Source of the DNA: Desulfosudis oleivorans
GTDB taxonomy: Bacteria; Desulfobacterota; Desulfobacteria; Desulfobacterales; SURF-7
Direction: 5' to 3'
Assembly (NCBI GenBank): GCA_020723325.1
Contig: DYJD01000017.1
Span: 1-64,000, forward strand
DNA: 64,000 nt
Shown piece after piece: positions 7,652 through 17,519 of this stretch. The position numbers and the translations under genes are program-made. How positions within the stretch are numbered: position 1 is the first letter of the stretch; each line of letters opens with the position of its first letter. The notes under the pieces were generated by a model. That model worked only from the letters and a program-made list of their open reading frames with translations, did no database searches and was not told the DNA's origin.

Positions 7652-8152
7652 ATGGACATCCAAACCAATTGGAAGCAGATCCGACAAGTCGTCCAGGCCG
7701 CGGGCTTTTCGTCATTTCATTGCTCCATTGCCACGGTCAATGCGGACGGCACGCCCCACGTGACACCTATCGGATCTCTGGTGCTTGACCCCATTGAGCC
7801 CAAAGGGTTCTTTGTGGAAGAATACCCTCGCCAAATGACCGCCAACCTCACCCGCTCCAATCGCGTGAGTATTTTAGCAGTCAACAGCTCAAAATGGTTC
7901 TGGCTCAAATCCTTGTTCAAAGGCGAATTCCCATTGCCGCCGGCGGTCAGAATAAACGGAACAGCCGGCCTGCGGCGGGAAGCCACGGCGGACGAGATAG
8001 CCCTCTGGCAGAAAAAGATTCGACCTTTGCGCAGATTGAAAGGCTACTCACTACTCTGGAAAGACCTGAAGCATATCCGGGAGCTTCAATTCGATACCAT
8101 CGAGCCGGTGAATGCGGGAATCATGAGTCGCAATGCTTGGAAAAAGAAATAA
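7652..8152 (+). CDS. Pyridoxamine 5'-phosphate oxidase-like FMN-binding protein
   Basis: The 166-residue product has the split-barrel flavin reductase pattern: FHCSIATVNADGTPHVTPIG near the start, a FFVEEY strand, SNRVSILAVN, and GTAGLRR. These small FMN- or F420-type proteins bind a flavin and reduce or sense varied substrates; the substrate cannot be told from sequence. It is the last gene of the TetR-ABC1 kinase group, with a 3-base gap before its start, which suggests a common lipid or quinone-related stress role (inference). Confidence 0.8.
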   Translation: MDIQTNWKQIRQVVQAAGFSSFHCSIATVNADGTPHVTPIGSLVLDPIEPKGFFVEEYPRQMTANLTRSNRVSILAVNSSKWFWLKSLFKGEFPLPPAVRINGTAGLRREATADEIALWQKKIRPLRRLKGYSLLWKDLKHIRELQFDTIEPVNAGIMSRNAWKKK

Positions 8153-8270
8153 ACTGCTGCCCGGTCGCATTTGCTGATGAGGTTTTTATTCCACATGGGA
8201 AGTGTTCTGCTCTTTGGTGATGAATATATTGGAAATAATGCCCACCATCATCCGGCTCATACGGCTGATT

Positions 8271-8741
8271 TCATTTCTCTGGTGGGTACACACCCGCAGC
8301 CATGATGATGTTTGTGTCGGCAATCCGCAGAACATAGCTGCTTTTGGGAACCGGATCATTGGAATTGGGCTTGGGCCAATAATAATCCACCCAGCCCTCA
8401 CCCTTGTCGCGGGCCATGTTGATGAATTCCGCAAAAAACAGCTTGCCGTTCTTGTCTTTGACATTGAAAAGATTTTTACCGATCAGTTGAGGTCTTTCCG
8501 AATGGGCGATGACGAACTGCTTTTCCATGTCCATGCAGAATACATAGCTGTCCTTCCACACAAAAGGCCCGCTTTTATCATTAATGGCTTTCAAGGTTTC
8601 ATCCTGCCCCTTTTCCTTGTACATCTGAACGGCCTCTTTGCATTTGGCAATGGCTTCCTCCTTGGTGGCACCTTCCTGGGCAAATACTGAACCTGTGATC
8701 AACAAAATCATGATGCCGATAAGTGCTGCTATTTTTTTCAT
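8271..8741 (-). CDS. Periplasmic single-cache domain protein
   Basis: The 156-residue product has a signal peptide cleaved near VFAQ and a single cache-like domain: AIAKCKEAVQMYKEKG helix, FVWKDSYVFCMD, AHSERPQLIGKNLFN, then GWVDYYWPKP and AAGVYPP. Stand-alone cache proteins of this kind are secreted small-molecule sensors or binders related to the input domains of chemoreceptors. There is no output domain in the same gene. A strong AAGGAGG ribosome site precedes the start. The gene stands alone between the PPOX-like gene and dinB. Confidence 0.8.
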   Translation of the reverse strand: MKKIAALIGIMILLITGSVFAQEGATKEEAIAKCKEAVQMYKEKGQDETLKAINDKSGPFVWKDSYVFCMDMEKQFVIAHSERPQLIGKNLFNVKDKNGKLFFAEFINMARDKGEGWVDYYWPKPNSNDPVPKSSYVLRIADTNIIMAAGVYPPEK

Positions 8742-8920
8742 TGAAAACCTCCTTACAATGAAGAATGAGTTTGGTTATCGGCCCTGGCCGAAAATCTTGC
8801 TCGGATGCATGTTTCCGAACAATTCTTATATAACAGAAGTAAATGTCAGTTGGATTATTGATTTCAGGTTAGAAAAGCAGAGACTTTTTAGATGTTATCA
8901 TATCTGGTCGATATAATACG

Positions 8921-10078
8921 CTACTTTTCTTTTTCTGTCAACGTGGCTTTGGCGATCATGTGGTTGCCGAATCTTTCAGCAATGCTGTCCAGGGTATGAT
9001 CCAGCTTCTCCCATTTTTGTTCTGCTTCCCCTTGGATCAAATCCTGTTGGACCGGAGTTGCCGAGGAGACCAGATTGGAGGCGCTGATGCCGATCAAACG
9101 GACAGGTTTGGGAAGTCGGGTCTGCAACAACAACTGGACAGCGGCTGCATACAAACTCTCGGAGGATTGGGTCGGTTTTTCCAGCATGGTGCTGCGGGTG
9201 ATCTGCTTGAAATCGGCAAATTTGATCTTAAGTTGAAGGCTGCGGGCCTTTGCCCGGCCGCTGCGCAATTCCCGTCCCACCCGCTCGGCATGCATCAGTA
9301 GATGTTTTTTCAGAAGATTCAAATCAGAAGTATTTTCACCAAGGGTGTTCTCGGCACCCATGGACTTGACCGGACGAAAAGGCATAACCTCGGAATCATC
9401 CAGGCCGCGGGCCAAGGCTGTTAGTCGCAGGGCGGCTTTTCCCAGCTTGGCCTGCAATTGTTTTTCCGGAACCCGTGCCACATCCCCTAGCCTGCGAATG
9501 CCCATGGATTTCAATTGAACAAGGGTGGCCGGACCCACTCCCGGCACTTTTTCAATGGCCAGTTCATTAATGAAGGCAGCGGTTTGATCCGGAGAAATGA
9601 TGGTCAGGCCGTCCGGCTTTTGCATGTCCGAAGCGATCTTGGCCAGGAATTTGAGAGGGGCCAAGCCTATCGAACAAGTGAGTCCAATTGCAGCGCGGAT
9701 TCGCGTCTTGATGGCCAGGGCAATGGTCCTGGGATCACCCAGCAGGGTTTGGGTTCCGCGGATATCCACAAAGGCTTCATCAATACCCACTTGCTCCACC
9801 AGGGGTGAAAATTCCGCGAGAATGGTCATGACTTCCGCCGAGACCATCTGGTAGCGTTCCATGCGCACCGGCACCACGATGGCCTGGGGGCAAAGGGCCA
9901 ATGCCTGGAACATGGGCATGGCCGAACGCACGCCGTATTTGCGGGCCTCATAACTGGCCGTGCTTACCACCGCCCGTTTGGAACGGCCGCCCACGATCAC
10001 CGGCTTGCCCCGCAGGGCCGGCTGGTCCAATTGCTCCACGGCGGCGTAAAAGGCGTCCATGTCCATGTGGATGATCAT
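8921..10078 (-). CDS. dinB: DNA polymerase IV (Y family)
   Basis: The 385-residue product is a full-length Y-family polymerase. The first catalytic aspartate is in HMDMDAFYAAVEQ, the SYEARKYGVRSAMP finger motif follows, and the second acidic pair is in GIDEAFVD. A helix-hairpin-helix (VPGVGPATL..L..MGI) and the little-finger domain complete it. Pol IV performs error-prone translesion synthesis, usually under SOS or general stress control. No LexA box was recognised upstream. The ribosome site AAGGA is in the loop of a perfect hairpin just before the ATG. Confidence 0.95.
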   Translation of the reverse strand: MIIHMDMDAFYAAVEQLDQPALRGKPVIVGGRSKRAVVSTASYEARKYGVRSAMPMFQALALCPQAIVVPVRMERYQMVSAEVMTILAEFSPLVEQVGIDEAFVDIRGTQTLLGDPRTIALAIKTRIRAAIGLTCSIGLAPLKFLAKIASDMQKPDGLTIISPDQTAAFINELAIEKVPGVGPATLVQLKSMGIRRLGDVARVPEKQLQAKLGKAALRLTALARGLDDSEVMPFRPVKSMGAENTLGENTSDLNLLKKHLLMHAERVGRELRSGRAKARSLQLKIKFADFKQITRSTMLEKPTQSSESLYAAAVQLLLQTRLPKPVRLIGISASNLVSSATPVQQDLIQGEAEQKWEKLDHTLDSIAERFGNHMIAKATLTEKEK

Positions 10079-10080
10079 TA

Positions 10081-10103
10081 TGAAATTTTCCTTGAAAATT
10101 TCA
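10081..10103 (-). promoter_or_regulatory. Hairpin presenting the dinB ribosome site in its loop
   Basis: On the minus strand TGAAATTTTC and GAAAATTTCA pair around AAG. The AAGGA ribosome site spans the loop and one base pair next to it, 10 bases before the dinB ATG. Whether it affects translation is untested. Confidence 0.5.
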
Positions 10104-10172
10104 GGCTGAAGGCTATTAGACCGAAGACTGAAGGCTTAAGGATTTGACCTTCAGTCTTCAGCCTTCAGTCTC
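10104..10172. repeat. TGAAGGCTGAAG-type inverted repeat at the cysteine desulfurase gene end
   Basis: GACCGAAGACTGAAGGC and its near mirror CCTTCAGTCTTCAGCCTTCAGTC face each other. The right arm overlaps the last codons of the cysteine desulfurase gene, encoding LKAED and the TGA stop. Related copies occur at 12094, 29616 and 62181. Confidence 0.8.
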
Positions 10173-11296
10173 ATTACCGCTTTTACTACTACCTCCACGG
10201 CCCGCTCCACTTCCGCCATTGTGGTCATGCGGCCCACGCTGAAACGCAGGGTGCCCTTGGCCCATTCCAGGGGAACCTGCATGGCCTGGAGTACATGGGA
10301 GATGGTAACAGAACTGGAATGACAGGCAGCACCCGCAGAAGCAGCCACTTCCAGACCGATTTCCTCCAGAATGCGATTGGCTTCCAGGCCTTTGAAAGAA
10401 AGGCTAAGGGTATTGGGCAGTCGCTTGCGGGGATGGCCGTTCAAACGAATTTCAGAAAGGGAATTCATCAGACCTTGGTGCAGGCGGTCCCGCAGGGCCT
10501 GCAGCTCCAGTGTGCAATCAGGGAGTGTTTGGGCGGCGATTTCACAGGCCTTGCCCAGGCCGACGATTTCCAGGACATTTTCCGTTCCGGCGCGCCGGCC
10601 CATTTCCTGTCCGGCTCCGTGACAAAATTTTTCCAACATCAGGGGCTTGCGGATATAGAGGGCGCCGATGCCTTTGGGCGCATACAGCTTATGGCCGGCC
10701 AGGGTCAGCAGGTCCACTCCCAGAATCTTGACATCCACGGGAATTTTACCCATGGACTGGGCTGCATCCGTGTGCATTAAGATGGCGTGCTCACGGGCCA
10801 GGGCGGCGATTTCAGCCACCGGTTGCAGGGTGCCCACTTCATTGTTGGAGTGCATGATGGATATTAAAATCGTATCCGGGCGCAGTGCTGCTTCAACATC
10901 CGCCGGGCTCACGGTCCCGGTTTGATCCACCGGCACATAGGTGACCTCAAAACCCCGGATTTCCAGAAAACGGCAGACTTCCAGCACGGCCGGATGCTCG
11001 ACGGCACTGGTAATGATGTGACGGCCTTTAACCCGGTTGGCCCAGGCCGCTCCTTGAACGGCATGGTTGTTGGACTCCGTGCCGCCGCTGGTGAATAAGA
11101 TCTCGCCGGGTTCACAGCCCAAAAGCGCCGCCACCTTTTTCCGGGCTTCTTCCACAGCCTGTTTGGGGGCAATGCCATACCAGTGGCTGCTGGCCGGATT
11201 GCCGAATTCGCTTTCCAAAAAGGGCCGCATGGCCGCGATCACAGCCGGGTCATGGGGAGTGGTGCCGTTGTAGTCCAGGTAAATGGGGCGTGTCAT
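10151..11296 (-). CDS. Cysteine desulfurase, NifS/IscS family
   Basis: The 381-residue PLP enzyme converts cysteine to alanine and passes sulfur to Fe-S or other carriers. Visible motifs are YLDYNGTTP, FTSGGTESNN, the PLP-binding HTDAAQSMGK, the Schiff-base lysine in LAGHKLYAPKGIG, GGQE-like GAGQEMGRRAGTEN, and the catalytic cysteine in SAGAACHSS. It is alone rather than next to iscU. The last residues (RLKAED) and the stop are encoded by a dispersed repeat, so the natural C-terminus was probably altered by repeat insertion. Confidence 0.93.
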   Translation of the reverse strand: MTRPIYLDYNGTTPHDPAVIAAMRPFLESEFGNPASSHWYGIAPKQAVEEARKKVAALLGCEPGEILFTSGGTESNNHAVQGAAWANRVKGRHIITSAVEHPAVLEVCRFLEIRGFEVTYVPVDQTGTVSPADVEAALRPDTILISIMHSNNEVGTLQPVAEIAALAREHAILMHTDAAQSMGKIPVDVKILGVDLLTLAGHKLYAPKGIGALYIRKPLMLEKFCHGAGQEMGRRAGTENVLEIVGLGKACEIAAQTLPDCTLELQALRDRLHQGLMNSLSEIRLNGHPRKRLPNTLSLSFKGLEANRILEEIGLEVAASAGAACHSSSVTISHVLQAMQVPLEWAKGTLRFSVGRMTTMAEVERAVEVVVKAVMRLKAED

Positions 11297-11312
11297 GTGG
11301 TTTACCTCAAGT

Positions 11313-11482
11313 CAAATTCGAATATCGAAATCCGAAATTCGAAACAAATTCAAAATTTAAATGATCAAATAACCAAAAGAAAAAGCAGCAGCTCATTGGC
11401 TGTATTATTTGCCAATGTTGTTTTGTTTGAATTTTGGTAATTCGAATTTATTTCGTATTTCGATATTCGAATTTCGGATTTT
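11313..11482. repeat. Long AT-rich inverted-repeat element (TTCGAATATCGAAAT type)
   Basis: A left arm starting CGAATATCGAAATCCGAAAT and a right arm that is its near reverse complement (ATTTCGATATTCG..TTTCGG) flank about 80 bases. The outer arms are about 45 bases each. It fills the gap between the cysteine desulfurase start and the rhodanese stop and looks like a miniature inverted-repeat element. Confidence 0.8.
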
Positions 11483-11490
11483 TCTGCTCC

Positions 11491-12051
11491 TCAAAAAAGC
11501 CGATCCCACCAGCCAAACCGCACGGCTTCATAGTCCGGGGGCGCATAATCCCATTGGTCGCCGTACACATGGATCCGTTTGGATTCGCCGTGTTTGTCAA
11601 AAACCTTGCCGCCTTCCAGGACCCAGGCCAGCAAGCCGCCTTCAAGATTGTATACCGTCACGCCCATTCGGGCCATTTCCTCGGCAAACTTGCCGCTGCG
11701 GTAGCTGATGGTGCAATAAGCCACCACGGTGCGGTCCTTGAAACGCCCAGGATTTTCAAGAAAGAATTCCCGGGTGACGGCGCCGGGCAGCATGGAAACC
11801 GCTTGCTCCGGCTGCGTGCGCGTATCCACAAACACCGCCCGCTGGTCTTGGGCCAAGGCCATGGCATCCCTGAAGGCAATGTCTTTGACCCCCGGAAAAT
11901 CCTTTTTATAGTCAGCATACATTTTGTAGACCAGCTCTTTTTTTGCAGCCGTGCTCTGCTCCTGAGCTGTGGACACAGGCGCCACAGATGTCAGGGGCCA
12001 GCTTATCCACCCTGCCCAAAAGATAATCCAGACTCTAATGATCAAGGCCAT
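11491..12051 (-). CDS. Exported rhodanese-domain protein
   Basis: The 186-residue product has an N-terminal hydrophobic leader (about residues 1-28) and a single rhodanese domain: FVDTRTQPEQ, LPGAV, and the active-site loop CTISYRSGKFAEEM with Cys followed by an R at the loop end, then VYNLEGGLLAW. Rhodanese domains carry persulfide sulfur. Its place next to cysteine desulfurase is suggestive but the leader implies a periplasmic location. The C-terminal Trp-rich end (FGWWDRLF) precedes the inverted-repeat element by nine bases. Confidence 0.85.
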   Translation of the reverse strand: MALIIRVWIIFWAGWISWPLTSVAPVSTAQEQSTAAKKELVYKMYADYKKDFPGVKDIAFRDAMALAQDQRAVFVDTRTQPEQAVSMLPGAVTREFFLENPGRFKDRTVVAYCTISYRSGKFAEEMARMGVTVYNLEGGLLAWVLEGGKVFDKHGESKRIHVYGDQWDYAPPDYEAVRFGWWDRLF

Positions 12052-12093
12052 CCTTTATTATCCTTGCTTTGCAAAAGAAATTTTCAATCCATA

Positions 12094-12111
12094 ACCTTCA
12101 GCCTTCAGCCT
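12094..12111. repeat. CCTTCAGCCTTCAGCC repeat fragment
   Basis: A short copy of the TGAAGGCTGAAG family between the diguanylate cyclase stop and the rhodanese start. Confidence 0.6.
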
Positions 12112-12130
12112 ATCAACCTGCCCGGCAATA

Positions 12131-13138
12131 TCAATCCATCGGCAAGGCCGTCAGTTTGTTACGACCGGTCTGTTTGGCTTTATAAAGCAGTGAATCTACG
12201 AATTCCAGAAATTTTTCAGGCAACCTTGTTGAAGCCGGTGTCAGGGTGGAAATCCCGATGCTGATGGTAACGTAAAGGCTGACTGCGGATTTTGCATGTA
12301 TAATCCGCCTGCCTTCCACCTTGTTCCGGATGGTTTCCGCCACGGAGATGGCCCCTGGGAAATCCGTATTAGGCAGGATCAAAGCGAATTCCTCGCCGCC
12401 GTAACGGGCCACCAGGTCGGCCGGCCGTTTGGCTGCCAGACGGATTTCCTCGGCCACGGATTTGAGGCAATCATCACCGGCCACATGGCCATAGGCGTCA
12501 TTGTATTGTTTGAAAAAATCGATATCACACAACAGCAGGGAAAGCGGCACTTGTTCTCGCATCAGGCGTTGCCAAACTTCTTTCAAATACTCATCGAATT
12601 TGCGGCGGTTGGCAATGCCGGTCAACCCATCCTGGGAAGCCAAAAGCTCCAGCTTTTGATTGGACTCGGCCAGGGCCTCCTCCGCCCGTATGCGCTCTTC
12701 TATCTCCAACGTCAGTCGATAATTTTGTTCCTGGAGGCGCTGCTGCATGATTTGCAGGGCCAGATGGATTTCGACCCTTGCCAGGACTTCCTCCAGATAA
12801 AAAGGCTTGGTGATGTAATCCACCCCGCCGACCTGAAATCCCTTGATCTTGTTTACCTTTTCGTCCAGGGCGCTGATAAACACCACCGGGATATTTTTAG
12901 TGCGGTCGTCGGCCTTCAGGCGACGGCAGACTTCATAGCCATCCAGGCCGGGCATCATGATATCGAGTAAAACCAGACTGGGAAGATCGGTCCGGACCGC
13001 CTGCAGGGCGATTTCACCGCTCAAGGCCGGCCGCACCCGATAGCCGCGTTCCGTCAACATCTGCCGCAACACGGTGAGGTTTTCCGGAGTGTCGTCCACG
13101 ATCATAATACTGTGATGTTCAGGAATCGGATGCAACAT
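12131..13138 (-). CDS. Response regulator with GGDEF output (diguanylate cyclase)
   Basis: From the ATG at 13138, behind an AGGAGC site, the product has 335 residues; a longer frame to 13219 lies inside the kinase gene and is not needed. A receiver domain ([10 protein letters not shown], phospho-acceptor in [16 protein letters not shown]) is followed by a coiled-coil linker and a GGDEF domain with the catalytic [10 protein letters not shown]. An RPAD motif five residues earlier is an intact RxxD inhibitory site, so product feedback by c-di-GMP is likely. It overlaps the stop of the sensor kinase gene by 20 bases and is its probable partner. Confidence 0.93.
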   Translation of the reverse strand: MLHPIPEHHSIMIVDDTPENLTVLRQMLTERGYRVRPALSGEIALQAVRTDLPSLVLLDIMMPGLDGYEVCRRLKADDRTKNIPVVFISALDEKVNKIKGFQVGGVDYITKPFYLEEVLARVEIHLALQIMQQRLQEQNYRLTLEIEERIRAEEALAESNQKLELLASQDGLTGIANRRKFDEYLKEVWQRLMREQVPLSLLLCDIDFFKQYNDAYGHVAGDDCLKSVAEEIRLAAKRPADLVARYGGEEFALILPNTDFPGAISVAETIRNKVEGRRIIHAKSAVSLYVTISIGISTLTPASTRLPEKFLEFVDSLLYKAKQTGRNKLTALPMD

Positions 13139-16100
13139 GGGCTTGCTCCTGTTTTGGCGGTCCAGCCGGTTTCTTGCCATTGTCCAGCCAATCCTGCAAG
13201 GTGTCGAAGCGGTAGGCATTCACCAGCATCCGAATTGCTTCCGCCAAAGGACCGTTCAGAAGGCCGATGCGCTCAATGATCCGGATGGTCTTGTCAAAAT
13301 CCACGGCCGCAACCGCTGTTTTCAAATCCATGTTCACGTCCGGCGGCAGATCTGCCAAGGCCGACCGGATGCCTTCGTCTCCCCGGATTTCCGCGGGTGG
13401 CTTTGTGCCAGGGAGAACGCTCTGCATTGATGCCTGGTCAATAATCTCCACCGGAATATGGAAAAAAAAGCGGGAACCCTGCCCTTCCACACTCTCCAAT
13501 TTCAACTCCCCGCCCAGCATGCGCACGAATCTTTGGCTGATGGACAGCCCCAGTCCGGTCCCTTGGTGGTCATAGGCTCCGGCCGGGGTCTGGTAAAACG
13601 CATCAAAGACTTTTTGTTGCTCCGCCGCCGGAATGCCGATACCGGTATCACGGATTTCAAATCCGAGAACATGGCGAAGGTCCGCTGGATTTTCCCCGGC
13701 CGCAGACTGCATGGTCACTTCCAGGGTGATCCGGCCCTGGTGGGTGAATTTGACCGCATTGCCCAGGAGATTGATCAGGATTTGTTTGAGTTTGATGCGA
13801 TCCACCTGGATAAAGCGGGGTACCGCGGCCGCACGCTTGAATTCCAGGGCCAGACCTTTTTCCCCGGCCCGCAGACTGAACATGGCTTCCATGTCGCTCA
13901 GCACCCGATGGAGATCCGTGTTCTCATTGTTTAGGGTTGCCTTGCCGGCTTCAATCTTGGACAGTTCCAGGAGATCATTGATCAGGCTCAGAAGGTACTC
14001 GCCGCTGCGCCCGATGGTTGCCAGTTTTTCCTGTTGCTCCGGCGCAAGGTTCGCATCCCTGCTCATCAGTTCGGAAAACCCAAGAATGACATTCAACGGT
14101 GTCCGGAGTTCATGGCTCATGCTGGTAAGGAAAATACTCTTGGCCCGGCTGGCGGCTTCGGCAGCTTCCTTGGTTTGACGCAATTCCACCTCATTTTGCA
14201 TACGTTCGGTGATATCCAGTATGGAACCGATGAATTGCACGGACCGGTCGCCTTGCAACACAGGCCTGCCCCGCACCAAGGTGTAGTTATAAGAGCCGTC
14301 CGCCTGCAGATGCCGAAGCTCGATTTCAAAGGCGGTGTTGCTTTGGCCGGATTCGCGTACGGTTTTTTTCAACAAGGGCAGATCAGCCGGATGCACGCGC
14401 TTGAGATAGTCATCCAAGGATATGATTTCCTCAGCCGTGAGTCCGGCAATGCGCAGAGCCTCATCCGAATATTGAATCTCACGGGTTTCCACATTCAATT
14501 CCCAACTGCCGAGTTGGGCGATTTGCTGGGTTTCCGCCAGGCGCTGCTCGCTCCTGGCCAGTTTCTCGCCGGCTTTTTTGCGCTCACCAATATCCCGTAC
14601 AATGGAGATGATATATTCTTCACCGCCGATGAGGACCTTTTTTATACTCACTTCCACCCAGAACATACGCCCGTTTTTATCTCTTGCCCGCCATTCAAAC
14701 AACTGGGGCTCACCTCCCACAGCCCGTCTGACCAATTCCACAGCCTCCTTGAGAGTATAGGGTGTTTCATTGGCACTGAACTGGGCCAGGGAAGTACCGA
14801 TGACTTCCTCCTTGCGCTCAAAACCGAACATGGCCAGCATCTGATCATTCACATTGATGATCCGGCCGGTTTTGATGTCGTGGACAAAAATGGCATCGTT
14901 GGCGGTATTGAAAATGGAACGGTAGTTGTCTTCGGATTTTTTCAGTTCCCGGGCCATTTGCCGCAAGCGCCGGTTCCAATACAATACCATGGAAATGAGC
15001 AGCAAGGCGGAAATAAGGATCCCCCAAACCAGGGAAGCATCCACCTTGTGCTCAAAAGTCACCCGGAACCATTTGGCGTGGATCGCCTCGCGTTCCTGGG
15101 GGGGGATGGCTGCCAAGGCTTTGCCCAGCAGGGAAAGCAGCACAGTTTGCTCCTTGGGCACACCCATGGCGATTTCTAATTTGTACGGTGTCTCGCCGGA
15201 AATTTTCAGATCGGAAAAGCTTTCCCGGCTCATGATATGGCTGACAGTGGCAAGATTACCGATAAAAGCAAAGGCCTGGGATTCATCCACGGCCGTAAGA
15301 CCGGCCCTGACATCCATAACCGGCACCAACGACAACTCAGGATGCCCGGCGGACAAAAAATCATGGGCCGAATCTCCCTCCACAACCGCCACCTGTCCGC
15401 CCGACAGGGCCTCGATATTTCCGATATATGGTCCCTCCCTGTGGGTGACGATAACAATGGGAAAGGCGAGATAGGGGTCTGAGAAATCGAGCCATTCGCG
15501 GCGCTGCTTGGTGGGGTTCACCGCCGGAAGAAAGTCGATCTCTCCCTTTCTGACGGCAGTCAGCATATCCTTCCATGGCCGCGGTCCCGCTGGCTCAAAA
15601 CGCATGCCGAGTATTTCACTGATGCGTTTCAAATAGTCCCAGGTGATTCCGCCCTGGCCTTTTCCTTGGGATATGAATTCCAGCGGCGGGGCATCCATTT
15701 TATAGCCGACCTTCAATACTGGATGGACTTTGATATATGCTTTTTCCTCCTCTGTCAAAGAAAGGGGTAGTGCTCCGGCCTTCTCCACCCGGCCGAACCA
15801 CTTCTCATTCAATTGCCTGATTTCGTCCGGTCCCAGGGCCAAAAAAGCCTTGTCAAAAAGGTGTTGCAGTTCCGGCCAGTCCTTGCGCACCAGAATGTGC
15901 AGGGAGGCCGGGTTTTCCCTGGTGAATTCCACCGGACTTCCGGAAATACAAAGATTCTGATAGCCGAGTTTCTCGATTTTATACCGGGCCACGGTTTCAA
16001 AATCCGCTGTGGCGTAAACCTGCTCATTTTGTACCGCATCCAGGGCTTCTTCCAATGTCTTCACGCTCAGGACCTTTATTTCCGGATGTTCCTTCCGGAT

Positions 16101-16655
16101 AAATTCCTCAAACCACCAACCTTTGATCAGGGCAAAGGATTTTCCGTGTAGTTGCTCAAAATGATTCAGTGAAGGTTGATTCTTTAAGGTTACAAACGCC
16201 AGACGGCTGTGATGGTAGGCCATGGTGAACAAACCATGCTTTTCCCTTTCCGGGTTTTTCGCCAGGCTGTGCAGCACGTCGATTTTGTGCTGGAAAAACA
16301 ACTCCAATAATTCGTTCCAGGAATACCCGCCGATATAATCCAACCGGATTCCGATCCGCGCAGCCAACAAATTGATCAGATCAATGCTGTAACCGCTGGG
16401 CTGATCCCCGATGCGGAAATCAAAAGGCTCCCAGTCCGATTCATTGGAAACCCGAATGACCGGATGGGCTTTGATCCAAGCCTTCTCAGCAGGGGTAATT
16501 ATAAATTGCATGCGTTGATCCTCTTGCGAATCAAGTGGAGCAACGGCCGTACCGGAATCCTCGGCATGCATGTTGAATGCAGGCAGGAGGCTCAAGAACA
16601 GGATGGTGATGCCCAGCCGAATTTTATTGGAAAGGCCGAGCGGTTTCTGAAACAT
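13119..16655 (-). CDS. BvgS-like sensor histidine kinase with two periplasmic solute-binding domains
   Basis: The 1178-residue product has a signal or first membrane segment (about 10-30), two tandem SBP_bac_3 domains (about 55-290 and 305-535, each starting with a WIKAHP or YIKVHP motif), a transmembrane helix ([14 protein letters not shown]), two PAS domains with PAC motifs, a HisKA box ([11 protein letters not shown]) and a HATPase domain (N box [25 protein letters not shown]). No receiver domain is fused, but a short helical C-terminal extension is present. The following response regulator-GGDEF gene overlaps it, so ligand binding in the periplasm probably controls c-di-GMP synthesis. Confidence 0.93.
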   Translation of the reverse strand: MFQKPLGLSNKIRLGITILFLSLLPAFNMHAEDSGTAVAPLDSQEDQRMQFIITPAEKAWIKAHPVIRVSNESDWEPFDFRIGDQPSGYSIDLINLLAARIGIRLDYIGGYSWNELLELFFQHKIDVLHSLAKNPEREKHGLFTMAYHHSRLAFVTLKNQPSLNHFEQLHGKSFALIKGWWFEEFIRKEHPEIKVLSVKTLEEALDAVQNEQVYATADFETVARYKIEKLGYQNLCISGSPVEFTRENPASLHILVRKDWPELQHLFDKAFLALGPDEIRQLNEKWFGRVEKAGALPLSLTEEEKAYIKVHPVLKVGYKMDAPPLEFISQGKGQGGITWDYLKRISEILGMRFEPAGPRPWKDMLTAVRKGEIDFLPAVNPTKQRREWLDFSDPYLAFPIVIVTHREGPYIGNIEALSGGQVAVVEGDSAHDFLSAGHPELSLVPVMDVRAGLTAVDESQAFAFIGNLATVSHIMSRESFSDLKISGETPYKLEIAMGVPKEQTVLLSLLGKALAAIPPQEREAIHAKWFRVTFEHKVDASLVWGILISALLLISMVLYWNRRLRQMARELKKSEDNYRSIFNTANDAIFVHDIKTGRIINVNDQMLAMFGFERKEEVIGTSLAQFSANETPYTLKEAVELVRRAVGGEPQLFEWRARDKNGRMFWVEVSIKKVLIGGEEYIISIVRDIGERKKAGEKLARSEQRLAETQQIAQLGSWELNVETREIQYSDEALRIAGLTAEEIISLDDYLKRVHPADLPLLKKTVRESGQSNTAFEIELRHLQADGSYNYTLVRGRPVLQGDRSVQFIGSILDITERMQNEVELRQTKEAAEAASRAKSIFLTSMSHELRTPLNVILGFSELMSRDANLAPEQQEKLATIGRSGEYLLSLINDLLELSKIEAGKATLNNENTDLHRVLSDMEAMFSLRAGEKGLALEFKRAAAVPRFIQVDRIKLKQILINLLGNAVKFTHQGRITLEVTMQSAAGENPADLRHVLGFEIRDTGIGIPAAEQQKVFDAFYQTPAGAYDHQGTGLGLSISQRFVRMLGGELKLESVEGQGSRFFFHIPVEIIDQASMQSVLPGTKPPAEIRGDEGIRSALADLPPDVNMDLKTAVAAVDFDKTIRIIERIGLLNGPLAEAIRMLVNAYRFDTLQDWLDNGKKPAGPPKQEQAHVASDS

Positions 16656-16725
16656 TTCAATCCCTCATCCGAATTGGAACAGGGCGGCCAAGGAAATTCC
16701 TGTGTTTTGTAAATCCCCCGATCCT

Positions 16726-16759
16726 AAATTCATAATTCGTAATTCATAATTTCAAATTG
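16726..16759. repeat. AATTCATAATTC repeat at the GDPD gene end
   Basis: AATTCATAATTCGTAATTC followed by ATAATTTCAAATTG. It overlaps the last codons of the minus-strand GDPD gene and supplies its TGA stop. A related copy ends the DedA gene at 55862. Confidence 0.7.
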
Positions 16760-17501
16760 TTTTTTCCATGTATTTGGTCAGCCAGCCCGGCGAATCCGTC
16801 ATTAAGACATCCGCGCCGCATTCCAGGGCATGACCGGTTTGGCCGGGATTGTTGCAGGAATATGTCATGACAGTGCCTCCGTGCCCATGGACATAATCCG
16901 CAAATTCACGGGAAAAAACATTGATGGAGACACACAGGCCCTGCAAATGGGCAGGGTAACTCCGGGAAGGAAACTCCTTCACTTCAACATCCTCGAGATT
17001 CAATACATAATTGAGCCCCGGCGCTTTTTGGGCACAATAGGCGAGCAGGTCGGCGTCAAAGGACAGGATGGCATGGCTGTCCCTGTTTTCAGCAGGCACA
17101 TGTTCATGGAGCAATTGGACAACCAGATCCGCCAGGCGCTCCGAACGGTTGCTGCGCTTATCAGCCGGATAGGATTTGATTTCAATAAACAAACGTTTGT
17201 CCTGGCCGTAGGTGGCCAATAGTTCTGCAACGGTCAATAACGGCTCGCCGGCAAAGGACGGACCGAACCACTTGCCCCAATCCATCCGGGCAAGGGTTTC
17301 ATACGCATAGGCCGCAACCGGAAATTTCTGGCCGTTGATTCTGCGCAGGGTTTCATCATGAAACACCACCGGCACATGATCTCTGGTAAGCTGCACATCA
17401 AATTCAAAACCATGAATCGGATATAAGGCGGCTGCTTTAAATGCAGCGCGGGTATTCTCCGGCGCCTCGTCCATGGCACCACGATGGGCGATCAACAGCA
17501 T
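16752..17501 (-). CDS. Glycerophosphodiester phosphodiesterase
   Basis: The 249-residue product is a cytoplasmic GDPD of the UgpQ type, hydrolysing glycerophosphodiesters to glycerol 3-phosphate and an alcohol. The catalytic start AHRGAMDEAPENT, the metal-binding E and D in FEFDVQLTRD, the second histidine in VVFHDETL and FIEIKSY are all present. There is no signal peptide. It follows the 17520-18215 gene with an 18-base gap, so both may be cotranscribed. The stop codon is within a dispersed AATTC-rich repeat. Confidence 0.92.
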   Translation of the reverse strand: MLLIAHRGAMDEAPENTRAAFKAAALYPIHGFEFDVQLTRDHVPVVFHDETLRRINGQKFPVAAYAYETLARMDWGKWFGPSFAGEPLLTVAELLATYGQDKRLFIEIKSYPADKRSNRSERLADLVVQLLHEHVPAENRDSHAILSFDADLLAYCAQKAPGLNYVLNLEDVEVKEFPSRSYPAHLQGLCVSINVFSREFADYVHGHGGTVMTYSCNNPGQTGHALECGADVLMTDSPGWLTKYMEKTI

Positions 17502-17519
17502 GGAAGTTCTCCTTTACAA

